From Bacillota bacterium (GTDB lineage: Bacteria; Bacillota; Clostridia; Oscillospirales; Oscillospiraceae): a stretch of 64,000 nucleotides of DNA. The translations under genes were made by a program, and so were the position numbers. Positions 33,691 through 42,023 of the stretch are shown piece after piece; within the stretch, counting starts at the first letter, position 1; the number at the start of each line of letters is the position of its first letter. A model generated the notes under the pieces. It did no database searches and was not told the origin of the DNA. It saw only the letters and a list, made by a program, of their open reading frames with translations. The stretch spans positions 1 through 64,000 of the forward strand of contig JAQYLT010000078.1 in assembly GCA_028719885.1 (NCBI GenBank). Reading direction: 5' to 3'.

Positions 33691-35085
33691 ATGAACAATC
33701 GCACCAATTTCCATACCCGCAGCGGTGCCGCACGGGTTTTCTCCTGGGTGCTTGCCCTTGCACTGGTCCTCTCCCTGGCTGCCGCCCCGGCAGTGACCGC
33801 CTCCGCCAACGCCGGTACTTATTCCGCTGAGGTGGTTTTCTCTGCGAACGGCGTGGATATCTCCGGCAAGCTGGCCCTGGACACCAACCAGGTGCTGCTG
33901 GGTGTGCTGGCAGCCATGACCTCTGAGGGTCAAACCCTGCTGGACGCCGCCGGTTACCTGGGCCCCCAGGCTCTTGCCGTTGACAGCATGCTACTGGGCG
34001 GCGCTTTCGGCATTGACCTGGCCACCATCGCCCAGAATCTGCCCGGCTCCATCTTTGACCCCGCCTCCGGCTCCGCCTATGCTCTGGAGCAGGATGTCTT
34101 CGATCAGATCATGGGCCTGCTGAACGGCGAGTTCAGCCACAACCTCCAGAATAACCAGGATGTCACCGTGGACTCCGACGCCCTGATGGAGGCCATCAAC
34201 GTGCTGGTGGAAGCCTACAGCGACATTCCCCAGGAGATTATTGGAATGATGACCATTGAGTCCTCCAACGCCTCCGTGGTCGTCAACGGCAAGCCCATCC
34301 AGGTGGAGCAGATCCGCTGCACCGCCGACGCCGAAACCTCCGTTGCCATCACCGCTGCCCTGATCGCCCCCCTGCAGAATAATGCACAGGCCCAGGAGGC
34401 TCTGGCTGTGGTCATCGACGAAATTGCCGCCGCTTCCCAGCAGGATCTGGGCATCACCGGCGCAGAGCTGGTGCAGGTTATTGTTTCCGAGCTGCCCCAG
34501 CAGCTGCCCGAAGCGAAGGAGGAACTGGCCGCTGAGCAGTTCCTGGTGACCTCCTCCGTTTGCATAAGCAGTGCCACTCAGATGCCCGTCAAGTTCTCTC
34601 TGGAGCTCCAGGATGCGGACGAAAATGTTGTCATCAGCCTGCTGATGAGCGAGGGGCTGGACTTCTTCCGCCTGGAAGTGACCGAGGGCAGCCAGACTGT
34701 CTCCGCCCTTCAGTTTGAAATCCAGGAAAACAGCGACAGCGCCTTTGTCTGCGAGTTTGCAGTCATCGAGGGCGATACCGAAGACGCCAGCCTGCGCTTT
34801 GAGCTGAACAAAGCCGGAAAGGCTTTCCTGGTCAGCATCACCGCCGATGGTGAGACCCACTCCATCTCCGGCTTCTACACCCTCTCCGACACCCTGTTCT
34901 CCCTCACCGTGGATAAGCTGGACGGCCAGGAATTCGGCGGCACCATCACCCTGAACCTGCGCTCCGATGATGCCATCGCCCTGCCCAGCTTCACCGAAGT
35001 GACCAAGATGAGCGAAGAGGAATTCACCGCCCTGGTGCAGACCGCCATGGAAGCGGCAGAATCCCTGTCCCAGATGTTCGGTTGA
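33691..35085 (+). CDS. Secreted protein of unknown function
   Basis: A 464-residue protein. Signal peptide with a basic N-region (MNNRTNFHTRSGAARV), hydrophobic core FSWVLALALVLSLAAAPAV and likely cleavage near TASANA. The mature part is acidic, rich in Ala, Ser and Glu, almost free of cysteine (one each in SVCISS, RCTAD, VCEFA) and reads as alternating helices (to about 300) and then beta-rich segments such as SLELQDADENVVISLLM. No cell-wall anchor motif and no known domain. It opens an operon with a two-permease ABC-2 exporter 61 bp downstream. I do not recognise it. Confidence 0.75.
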   Translation: MNNRTNFHTRSGAARVFSWVLALALVLSLAAAPAVTASANAGTYSAEVVFSANGVDISGKLALDTNQVLLGVLAAMTSEGQTLLDAAGYLGPQALAVDSMLLGGAFGIDLATIAQNLPGSIFDPASGSAYALEQDVFDQIMGLLNGEFSHNLQNNQDVTVDSDALMEAINVLVEAYSDIPQEIIGMMTIESSNASVVVNGKPIQVEQIRCTADAETSVAITAALIAPLQNNAQAQEALAVVIDEIAAASQQDLGITGAELVQVIVSELPQQLPEAKEELAAEQFLVTSSVCISSATQMPVKFSLELQDADENVVISLLMSEGLDFFRLEVTEGSQTVSALQFEIQENSDSAFVCEFAVIEGDTEDASLRFELNKAGKAFLVSITADGETHSISGFYTLSDTLFSLTVDKLDGQEFGGTITLNLRSDDAIALPSFTEVTKMSEEEFTALVQTAMEAAESLSQMFG

Positions 35086-35146
35086 TCGGAATCGTCCGGG
35101 ACGCAAAGCAGCAAACCTTGATGCAAAAACCGGACGGTAGAGAGAT

Positions 35147-36349
35147 ATGACACATTCTGATTCCAGAAATAACGCCTCCCCCTCCCGGGCTCTGCTCGGG
35201 AGGGAGCTGCGGCTCTTTGCAAAGGAAGTTCCGGCGGCACTGCTGATTGCGGTGCTGCTGGGACTTTTCTGCGCTTTGGCAGCCTCCGCCCTGTCCCACG
35301 GGGCGGAAAGCGGGTATACGCCGGCCCCCGTGGCCGTGGTGGACGCTGACGGCTCCTTTGCCAGCAGCCTGGGCATCTCCCTGATTGCCCAGCAGGATTT
35401 TGCCGCCCCTTTGCAGATTGTGAAAACCGACCGGGAGACGGCGGAGGCGGGACTGGCGGACGGCCGCTTCAGCGCGGCGCTGTATCTGCCCAGCGGCTTT
35501 GCCGATGACATTCTGGCGGGCATAGACAGTCACGTGCAGCTGGTGGTATCCGAAAACGCACCCCTCCACAGCGAAGTCATTCAGCTGCTGTGCGATTTTG
35601 GTCAGGAGCTGCTTCGCACCGGCCAGTACGGCGTGTTCGCCGGGGAACGGCTTGTGCTGGACGCCGCTCCGGAGCTTCACAGCCGCTATCTGAAAAAATC
35701 CAACACCCTGTTTTTAACCAAGGCCCTCTCCGACCCCGGCATCCAGCAGCTGTCCGTTGGCTACGCCCAAACCGGTCTGGCTGCGGAGCAGTGGTATCTG
35801 GCGCTGTACACCATGACCTTTTTCCTGCTGCTGAGCCTGGGCTGCGGCTTCCTTTCCCGGGATTTGCAGCCCGCCCTGCTCCGGCGGCTGGCGTCCTGTG
35901 GGGTGACGGACCGGGCGCTGCTTTCCAGCAGGCTGGCCGTTGTATTTTTCTTCTACCTGGCAGCGGCGCTTCTGTTTCTGACATTGGCAGGGCTGAACGT
36001 CTCCATCCTGGGATTGGCCTCTTTGCTGCTTGCCCTGCTGACCCTGGCGCTGGTGGGCATGGCGCTGACCATCTGCCTGCCCCGGGATCAGTCCGTCGTG
36101 GCCCTCACCATTCTGGCAGCCTTGGGGTTGCTGGCCTCCGGCGGAGTTCTCCCCCGGATGGAGCTGCCCCGGCTGGTGACCCAAATGGGGGACCTGCTGC
36201 CCACCGGCGCGGCGGCCCGGCTTTGCGCCCCGCTGTTCGGCGGCCGCAGCAGTCCCATTCACCTGGGGATGTGCCTGTTTTGGGGTCTGCTCAGTTGGCT
36301 GGCCATGGTGCTGCGGCTGAGGCGGCTGAGAAAGGGGGGCGGAGCATGA
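35147..36349 (+). CDS. ABC-2 type transporter permease (first subunit)
   Basis: A 400-residue membrane protein: one N-terminal hydrophobic segment (LLIAVLLGLFCALAASALS), an extracytoplasmic domain of about 150 residues (VAVVDADGSFASSLGISLI, SAALYLPSGFADDILAG), and five or six hydrophobic segments at the C-terminus. This is the layout of ABC-2/YhgE-like permeases. Its end overlaps the next gene by 4 bp (ATGA). It belongs with the second permease and the ATPase downstream; the cargo is unknown. Confidence 0.78.
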   Translation: MTHSDSRNNASPSRALLGRELRLFAKEVPAALLIAVLLGLFCALAASALSHGAESGYTPAPVAVVDADGSFASSLGISLIAQQDFAAPLQIVKTDRETAEAGLADGRFSAALYLPSGFADDILAGIDSHVQLVVSENAPLHSEVIQLLCDFGQELLRTGQYGVFAGERLVLDAAPELHSRYLKKSNTLFLTKALSDPGIQQLSVGYAQTGLAAEQWYLALYTMTFFLLLSLGCGFLSRDLQPALLRRLASCGVTDRALLSSRLAVVFFFYLAAALLFLTLAGLNVSILGLASLLLALLTLALVGMALTICLPRDQSVVALTILAALGLLASGGVLPRMELPRLVTQMGDLLPTGAAARLCAPLFGGRSSPIHLGMCLFWGLLSWLAMVLRLRRLRKGGGA

Positions 36350-37389
36350 CCAGTTGGATGACAGCGCTGAAGCGGTTTGCGCGCCCCGGGAAGCTACTGC
36401 TGCTGCTTTTGATTTCCCTGGCGATTTTGGGCGGCAGGACTGCCGGCCATCAGGCAGCCCTGCGGCCCTGCGGAATTCTCTGCCAGGACGATCACCCCGC
36501 CGCCCTGGCGGTGCGGAACAGTCTTTTGGACCACGGCTTTACCACCTACGACGATCTGGATAAAATGACCGACGATATTTCCATGGGCGTGCTGGACTGC
36601 GGCGCGGTGCTGCTCCCGGGCATCGGCCAGGGAATCCAGCAGGCGGAATATGCCGGCTTTGTCCAGCTCTACACTGCCCCGGATTCCTTCCTTACAGAAA
36701 CCTACAAGGCCCACATCACCGCGGCGCTGTACACCGCCGCCGCCCCCGCCATGATCCGTCAGGCATCCCAGGAGGCGGGAATTCCCCTGGATTTAGAGGC
36801 CATCCGGCAGGAATGGGATTCCATGATGGACAGCGGCTACCGCTTCACCTTTGAGGTGGTGACCACCCAGGGCACGCCGCCGGAAGCCCCGGACTACGGC
36901 CAGGCCATCGCCACCGCCGCCGGGGCGCTGCTGCTGTTCGCCGCGGTGGTTCCGGGGACGGTACGCCTTGGCTTGGAGGCGGACCGGCTCCAACGCAGAA
37001 TCGGCAGAAAGAACGCCCTGCTGGGCGTGCTGCTGCCGGGGCTTGTGTGGCAGCTGATTTTCTGCTGCCTGGCCGCCGCCCCCTGGATGGGGGAGGCCGG
37101 ATGGGCCGTGCCGGGGTATCTGCTGGCGCTGACCGCTTTAGGGCTTCTTCTCGCCCAGCTTCCAGTCAGCTTAAAGCCGCTGCTTCCCCTGGTGCTGCTG
37201 GGGGCTCTGGCCATGATGCCCATCTACTTCGATTTGACGGAACTCTATCCCCAGCTGCTCCCCCTGCGGAGCCTGCTGCCGCCCTGCTGGCTGCTTGTCC
37301 TTACCCGGCATCCCCTTTCCGGCGCCGGAGTAAGCGCCCTGATCACGGCGGTAATTCTGGCTCTGTATCCCCAAAGGAGGCAAATATGA
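36346..37389 (+). CDS. ABC-2 type transporter permease (second subunit)
   Basis: A 347-residue membrane protein built like the previous one: N-terminal helix LLLLLLISLAILGGRTAG, an extracytoplasmic part of about 165 residues (CGILCQDDHPAALAVRNSLL, YAGFVQLYTAPDSFLTETYK), then five or six hydrophobic segments. The start ATG overlaps the previous stop, and its own stop overlaps the start of the ATPase gene, so all three are translationally coupled. The two permeases probably form a heterodimer. Confidence 0.75.
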   Translation: MTSWMTALKRFARPGKLLLLLLISLAILGGRTAGHQAALRPCGILCQDDHPAALAVRNSLLDHGFTTYDDLDKMTDDISMGVLDCGAVLLPGIGQGIQQAEYAGFVQLYTAPDSFLTETYKAHITAALYTAAAPAMIRQASQEAGIPLDLEAIRQEWDSMMDSGYRFTFEVVTTQGTPPEAPDYGQAIATAAGALLLFAAVVPGTVRLGLEADRLQRRIGRKNALLGVLLPGLVWQLIFCCLAAAPWMGEAGWAVPGYLLALTALGLLLAQLPVSLKPLLPLVLLGALAMMPIYFDLTELYPQLLPLRSLLPPCWLLVLTRHPLSGAGVSALITAVILALYPQRRQI

Positions 37390-38036
37390 TTTCATTTCAA
37401 AACGTGACCTTTCGCTACGGCAGGCGGGTGATTTTAAAGGAGCTCTCCTTTACCGCGGAGCGGGGGCAGTGCACGGTGCTGGCCGGGCCCAACGGAATCG
37501 GCAAGTCCACCGCCCTGGCCCTGGCCGCCGGGGCGCTGCGGCCCAACGCCGGAAGCATTTACCGCAGCGGCCGCCTGGGCTATGCTCCCCAGGAGGCCAC
37601 GGTGCTGGCGGACCTTAACGTCAGGGACAATTTGAAATTTTTCGCCGCCCTGTGCCACGGCGACATTCCGGAGGAGCCCTTTCTTCCCCTGGAGGCTGCC
37701 GGGAAGAAGCGGGTGGGCAAGCTCTCCGGCGGAATGCAGAAGCGCCTGAGCCTGGTGTGCGCCGCCCTGGGAGAGCCGGATATTTTGCTGCTGGACGAGC
37801 CCTGCATCGGTTTGGACGTGGCCGCCCAGGAGCTGCTGTTCCGGCAGATTGCCCGCTGGAAGGAGCAGGGCCGGTGCATTCTCTACGCCGGTCACAACGC
37901 CGCCGAGCTGGAAGCCGTGTGCGACCGGCTGGTGCTGCTGGGGAATCAGGATGCTCAGGTGCTGGAGCGCTCCCAAATCCAGGATTTCTCCGCCACCCTT
38001 TCCCAGTGGATCACTCCATCCACCGGAGAAGCATAA
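37386..38036 (+). CDS. ABC transporter ATP-binding protein (ABC-2 exporter)
   Basis: A 216-residue ATPase. Walker A GPNGIGKST (about 37-45), a short Q-loop region in YAPQEATVLADLNVRDN, signature KLSGGMQKRLSLV, Walker B ILLLDEPCIGLD and H-loop LYAGHNAAE. It is somewhat shorter than CcmA-type subunits, with a compact helical subdomain. Energises the two ABC-2 permeases immediately upstream; a terminator follows. Confidence 0.9.
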   Translation: MISFQNVTFRYGRRVILKELSFTAERGQCTVLAGPNGIGKSTALALAAGALRPNAGSIYRSGRLGYAPQEATVLADLNVRDNLKFFAALCHGDIPEEPFLPLEAAGKKRVGKLSGGMQKRLSLVCAALGEPDILLLDEPCIGLDVAAQELLFRQIARWKEQGRCILYAGHNAAELEAVCDRLVLLGNQDAQVLERSQIQDFSATLSQWITPSTGEA

Positions 38037-38051
38037 CGGGTACATACAAAA

Positions 38052-38087
38052 CACCGCCCCGCTGCAAAATGCGGGACGGTGCTTTTT
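38052..38087 (+). terminator. Terminator of the ABC-2 operon
   Basis: CACCGCCCCGC pairs with GCGGGACGGTG with one mismatch, followed by CTTTTTAT. Confidence 0.85.
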
Positions 38088-38277
38088 ATGGGAGGGTATA
38101 GGCCCAGGAGCTTCCGGCGCGAATCTTTCGGAGCTTTCCATCCTTTACCAGGCCTGACAAAATCCGATTGGCGGTGGAGGCGGACACCTGAAGCATGCGG
38201 CATACATCCTTGTTGGTGATGAACCTGTTTTTGTTGGAATATATGGGTGTTATCTCCCCTTTATCATAACATTTCAT
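38086..38277 (-). CDS. Short winged-helix/HTH protein, possibly a gene remnant
   Basis: 63 codons from MKCYDKGEITPIY to the stop. The C-terminal 45 residues form a clear helix-turn-helix: ITNKDVCRMLQVSASTANRI then LVKDGKLRKIRAGSSWAY, the pattern of the terminal DNA-binding domain of larger Fic- or AAA-type regulators. No ribosome site precedes the ATG, and no matching upstream domain is visible in any frame. Probably the leftover 3' end of a lost gene, though a free-standing small regulator is possible. Confidence 0.4.
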   Translation of the reverse strand: MKCYDKGEITPIYSNKNRFITNKDVCRMLQVSASTANRILSGLVKDGKLRKIRAGSSWAYTLP

Positions 38278-38329
38278 CGCCCATTTATCAACCCAAAATG
38301 AGTGATGAAATGAGCGATGAATTGAAATA

Positions 38330-38710
38330 TCATTCCAAGGGGCAGAAGAATTCCACTTCTTCTCCCAGAGGGCCCTTACAAAAGGCGATCCGCATAGCGA
38401 TGGGCGGATGGGAGGGAAAGGTTTTGTTCTGGGGCGGCAGGAACACCGGGTAGCCCGCCTCCGACACGGCCCGGGCGCAGCCGTCCACATCGTCGGTTTC
38501 CAGGGCCAGGTGCCGCAGGCTTCCCTTTCCGGCGGACACATCCTGCCCCAGGAAAATCTCCAGGAAGCCGCTGCCCGTGTCCAGCAGCACCCCTCCGGGC
38601 CACCGGCGGTATACCTGCAAGCCCAGGATATCCCGGTAGAATTCCAGCGTCTGGGAGAGGGCTTCCTCTGTGGCGCATTTCATGGATACATGGTGCAAGC
38701 CTTTGATCAC
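38330..38710 (-). CDS. VOC (glyoxalase/bleomycin-resistance fold) family protein
   Basis: A 126-residue protein: GLHHVSMKCATEEALSQTLEFY at the start, GFLEIFLGQ mid-way, LRHLALETDDVDGCARAV starting the second module and EEVEFFCPLE at the end; the H, E, H, E metal positions of the fold are all present. The GTG start is chosen because AAGGAGG lies 5 nt upstream; upstream codons overlap the TraX-like gene. It is the last clear gene of the maltodextrin transcript. Substrate unknown. Confidence 0.75.
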   Translation of the reverse strand: MIKGLHHVSMKCATEEALSQTLEFYRDILGLQVYRRWPGGVLLDTGSGFLEIFLGQDVSAGKGSLRHLALETDDVDGCARAVSEAGYPVFLPPQNKTFPSHPPIAMRIAFCKGPLGEEVEFFCPLE

Positions 38711-38720
38711 GACAGCCTCC

Positions 38721-39497
38721 TTAAAACAGCAACACACCGGCCAGGCCAATCAGCAGGAGCAGCACGGGGTACAGGGCGTATTGCAGCAGCCGGGGAGAAG
38801 CCCGGCCCTCTTCCCCATTGTAGAAATGGGCCAGCAGGAAACCAAAGGGCGCAAACATGAAGAGGGGATTCCCCACGGTGCAGACCAATGCGGCGGCAGA
38901 AGCGGCAAAGAGAGCCATGGTATGCCGCTGGCGCAGCGTATACAGGAAAAAGGCCATGAGCACCATGGGCACCCCGTATTCCACCTGGCCAATTCCTGCC
39001 CACAGGCAGGCGGTGAACAGCACCAGAATGCGGATGAACACATGCTTCACCGTGTTTCCGTCATAATACCGCAGCAGATACAGCATCACCACCACCAGCA
39101 CCAGGCCGAACACCGGGTTCCGGGGGGATGGGTTCAGCAGCCGCCCCGTCAGGGCAAAGTGGAACGGCACCTCGCTGACCACAGCCAGCAGAAGCAGCCG
39201 AAAAAGATAATTTTTCACACTGGCGGTGCGCTGGAAGCCATCCACGGTGAGCAGGGTGAAAATGGGTACGGCGGTTCCCTCGATGACCCACAGGATAATG
39301 GCCGCAGTGGCAGCATTCATGGCATCGGCGGAGGATTCCAGCAGCGCGGCCAGGTCCGCGCCGGAGGTCATGCCCAGCACCCGGTTTTGCAGAATGCCCC
39401 GGCCCAGCATGCCAAAGGCGGCGATGATCAGGCCCAGCAGCCGCAGCTTGTTCCGGTCCAGGCCGGAGGGACGTTGGGGGGAAAGTCGTGCTTCCAT
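38721..39497 (-). CDS. TraX-like membrane protein
   Basis: A 258-residue protein with seven or eight hydrophobic segments. The block GTAVPIFTLLTVDGFQRTAS followed by NYLFRLLLLAVVSEVPFHFA matches the TraX pattern (P-x-F...GF..T...Y..RL). TraX of F plasmids acetylates pilin; chromosomal homologues in Firmicutes have no assigned role. It is the fifth gene of the operon behind the alpha-amylase, 13 bp away, with AAGGAG before its start. Possible acetylation of a surface polymer is inference. Confidence 0.8.
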   Translation of the reverse strand: MEARLSPQRPSGLDRNKLRLLGLIIAAFGMLGRGILQNRVLGMTSGADLAALLESSADAMNAATAAIILWVIEGTAVPIFTLLTVDGFQRTASVKNYLFRLLLLAVVSEVPFHFALTGRLLNPSPRNPVFGLVLVVVMLYLLRYYDGNTVKHVFIRILVLFTACLWAGIGQVEYGVPMVLMAFFLYTLRQRHTMALFAASAAALVCTVGNPLFMFAPFGFLLAHFYNGEEGRASPRLLQYALYPVLLLLIGLAGVLLF

Positions 39498-39510
39498 TGG
39501 ATACTCCTTT

Positions 39511-41136
39511 TCAGTTACACAGCACCGCCACAGCGTAGGGCGGCAAGATCAATTGATTCCCGATTTGGGTGACGCCTCTTTCGTCCACAGTGAGCTTTCC
39601 CGCCAGGGTAAACGCCTCATAGCCCGTCAGGTCGCACTGCTTCTCCTCCGTGCTGATGTTCATGAGGATGAGGCAGCTCTCCTCCCCCCAGGTCTTCCGG
39701 GTGGCGCTGACGCAATTTACATTCAAGGCGGTTTCAGCGGTGGGAATTCCATGGGAAATCACAGGATGTTCCCGCCGCAGGGCGATGGCCTGCTGATAGT
39801 AGCGGAAGATGGAGTATTCCTGCTCCCGCTGGATTTCCAGGCTGCCCAGCGGATACTCTTCCGGCAGCTGGCATTCCGGCGGCGGATTGGTGGTGCCAGC
39901 ATCCCGGGCCTCATTCCACAGCATCGGCGCCCGCTTGCTGGGGTCGTTGCCGCTGCCCGCCATGCCCAGCTCCTCGCCGTAGTAGACGAAAGCGCTGCCG
40001 CTCATCATCAGATTCATGGCTGCTGCCAGCTTCATTTTGTTTTCCTCCCGATTGCAGAACCCGGCGATTCTGCCGGTGTCGTGGTTGGAGAGGAACGGGG
40101 CGTCGATGTAGTCCGGGTTATTTGCCCGGTAGGCCTTATCCGCCTTTTCCTGGGCGGTGGCAAAGGAGGATACGGTTTTTTCATTGTCCACGGCCCGGAG
40201 CACGGCGGTGATTTTGCCGCTGCTGTCGCCGAAAGCAAAATTGAAGAGGCTGGGGATGCCGCTTTGATAGTAGTCGGCGATGGTGGAGAAGCCCTCCCAC
40301 ACCTCGGCTACCAGGTAGGCGTCCGGATTGATGCTTTTCGCGGTCTGGGTGAGGAAATTCAGCACCTGGATGTTCCGGGAGGGCTGGCCGGAAAAATACT
40401 CCTTGGCCGCGTCCAGCCGGAAGCCGACCACGCCTTTTTCCATCCAGAACGCCATAATATTGCGGATCTCTTCCCGCAGGTCCTCATTTTCCAGGTTCAG
40501 ATCCGGCATGCCGGACCAGAATTTCCCCTCATAGAACCAGTCCGTCCCCTCCACGCCATAGTAGTCCCCGTTCACCTGGCTGGAAGAGAAGAAATAGTAA
40601 TCCACATAGGGGCACTGCGCCGCGTCCGGCTCCCGGCCGGGCTCCAGGGACCGCAAATAAGCCTCCGCCTCCCGGAACCAGGGGTGATCCACCCCGGTGT
40701 GGTTCAGCACCAAATCCAGAATCACGGAGATGTCCCGTTCCCGGCACTGCTCCATCAGCGCTTCAAAATCCGCCATGGTGCCGTACTGGGGGTCGATGGC
40801 GTAGTAGTCCGTCACATCGTATTTATGGTAGGTGGGGCTGGGATGAATGGGCATGAGCCAGATGCCGTTTACCCCCAGCTCCTGCAAATAATCCAGCTTG
40901 GAAATCACTCCCTGCAAATCGCCGATGCCATCGCCGTCGGAATCACAGAAGGAGTACACAAAAATCTCGTACCAGGTGCGGTAATTGTCCGCCGGTTCCG
41001 TGCTCCCGTCGCTGTATTCCACCAGCCCCTCCTGCAGCTTCACCCCCGACAAGTCGGGGGTGAATTGTAAGGAGAAAGAGCCCAGCAGAAGCAGGGCGGT
41101 GAGCAGCAGACACGCAAGTCGCGTAAGCTGCTTCAT
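39511..41136 (-). CDS. Secreted alpha-amylase family protein (GH13)
   Basis: Hydrolyses alpha-1,4-glucans outside the membrane. The 541-residue protein has a signal peptide (MKQLTRLACLLLTALLLLGS) with no lipobox at the core end. GH13 regions: GVNGIWLMPIHPSPTYHKYD, DLVLNHTG, nucleophile Asp in GFRLDAAKEYF, acid/base Glu in YLVAEVWEGF, and stabiliser Asp in FLSNHDTGRIAG; a C-terminal beta domain ends it. Codons about 25-33 form a perfect DNA palindrome. Fourth gene of the operon after binding protein, MalF and MalG, so its products are probably imported by that system. Confidence 0.92.
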   Translation of the reverse strand: MKQLTRLACLLLTALLLLGSFSLQFTPDLSGVKLQEGLVEYSDGSTEPADNYRTWYEIFVYSFCDSDGDGIGDLQGVISKLDYLQELGVNGIWLMPIHPSPTYHKYDVTDYYAIDPQYGTMADFEALMEQCRERDISVILDLVLNHTGVDHPWFREAEAYLRSLEPGREPDAAQCPYVDYYFFSSSQVNGDYYGVEGTDWFYEGKFWSGMPDLNLENEDLREEIRNIMAFWMEKGVVGFRLDAAKEYFSGQPSRNIQVLNFLTQTAKSINPDAYLVAEVWEGFSTIADYYQSGIPSLFNFAFGDSSGKITAVLRAVDNEKTVSSFATAQEKADKAYRANNPDYIDAPFLSNHDTGRIAGFCNREENKMKLAAAMNLMMSGSAFVYYGEELGMAGSGNDPSKRAPMLWNEARDAGTTNPPPECQLPEEYPLGSLEIQREQEYSIFRYYQQAIALRREHPVISHGIPTAETALNVNCVSATRKTWGEESCLILMNISTEEKQCDLTGYEAFTLAGKLTVDERGVTQIGNQLILPPYAVAVLCN

Positions 41137-41141
41137 AGGGC

Positions 41142-42023
41142 TTAACCCTTGACGCCGCCGGCCATTGCCTCCTGATAGAAGCGCTGGGTGCAGATGTACA
41201 GAATGGAGATGGGCACGGCCACCAGCACGGCACCGGCACAGAACCGAGTGAACCAGGTGGACACATACTCCTTGGAATCCAGCAGGCTAAACAGGCCAAT
41301 GGACACGGTGTAGTACTGGGTCTTGGTGCCGCAGATGATCTTGGCGAAGATGAAGTCCATCCAGGGAGCCATGAAAGAGGTGATGATCTGGTAGACCACC
41401 ATGGGCTTGCACAGAGGCAGGGTGACCTTGATAAAGGTTTGCCACTTGGTAGCGCCGTCGATGTAGGCGGCCTCGTCCAGGGCGGTGGGGATGGTGTCCA
41501 TATAGCCTTTCATCACATAGAACTGGGTGCCCGCACCGGCAGAGTAGCAGATGATCAGGGCCAGGGGGATGAAATTGCCCTCTGTCAGGCCGATGGCCTT
41601 CAGCAGGAAGTAGATAGCCACCATAGCCATGAAGCCGGGGAACAGGTTGATGACCATGGCCATGTTCAGGTAGGACTTGCGGAGCTTCCACTTCACCCGG
41701 CTGACGCTGTAGGAAACCGCCAGCACAAAGAAAGTGGAGATGCAGCAGCTGCAGCAGGCAATCACAAAGGTATTGAGGAACATCCGGGGGAAATTGATGG
41801 TTGCCGTGTCGGTGAACAGCCGGGTGTAGTTATCCAGGGTCCACTGGGTCGGGAAGAAGGTGGCGGAGAACTGGCCCCGGTCAACGCCGCCCCGGAAGGA
41901 GTGGGCAACCAGCCAGATAAAGGGGATCAGCCACACAATAGAGATGCACACCAGAAAAATATGGACAATGATATCCGTAATGGTTCTCTGGGCTTTGATG
42001 GAACCGCTGATTTTCTTACCCAT
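41142..42023 (-). CDS. Maltodextrin-type ABC transporter permease, MalG type, system 3
   Basis: A 293-residue protein with six hydrophobic segments; the EAA loop is PTALDEAAYIDGATKWQTFI, and the ending RFYQEAMAGGVKG is the hallmark C-terminus of MalG proteins. The start overlaps the MalF stop by 1 bp (TAATG). The amylase gene follows 5 bp later. Maltodextrin specificity is inferred from the neighbouring amylase and from close similarity to MalG-type sequences. Confidence 0.92.
   Translation of the reverse strand: MGKKISGSIKAQRTITDIIVHIFLVCISIVWLIPFIWLVAHSFRGGVDRGQFSATFFPTQWTLDNYTRLFTDTATINFPRMFLNTFVIACCSCCISTFFVLAVSYSVSRVKWKLRKSYLNMAMVINLFPGFMAMVAIYFLLKAIGLTEGNFIPLALIICYSAGAGTQFYVMKGYMDTIPTALDEAAYIDGATKWQTFIKVTLPLCKPMVVYQIITSFMAPWMDFIFAKIICGTKTQYYTVSIGLFSLLDSKEYVSTWFTRFCAGAVLVAVPISILYICTQRFYQEAMAGGVKG

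Noticed and set aside
35590..36345. Long N-terminal extension in frame with the second ABC-2 permease
   Set aside because: It lies wholly over the first permease gene; the ATGA overlap at 36346 gives a normal start.
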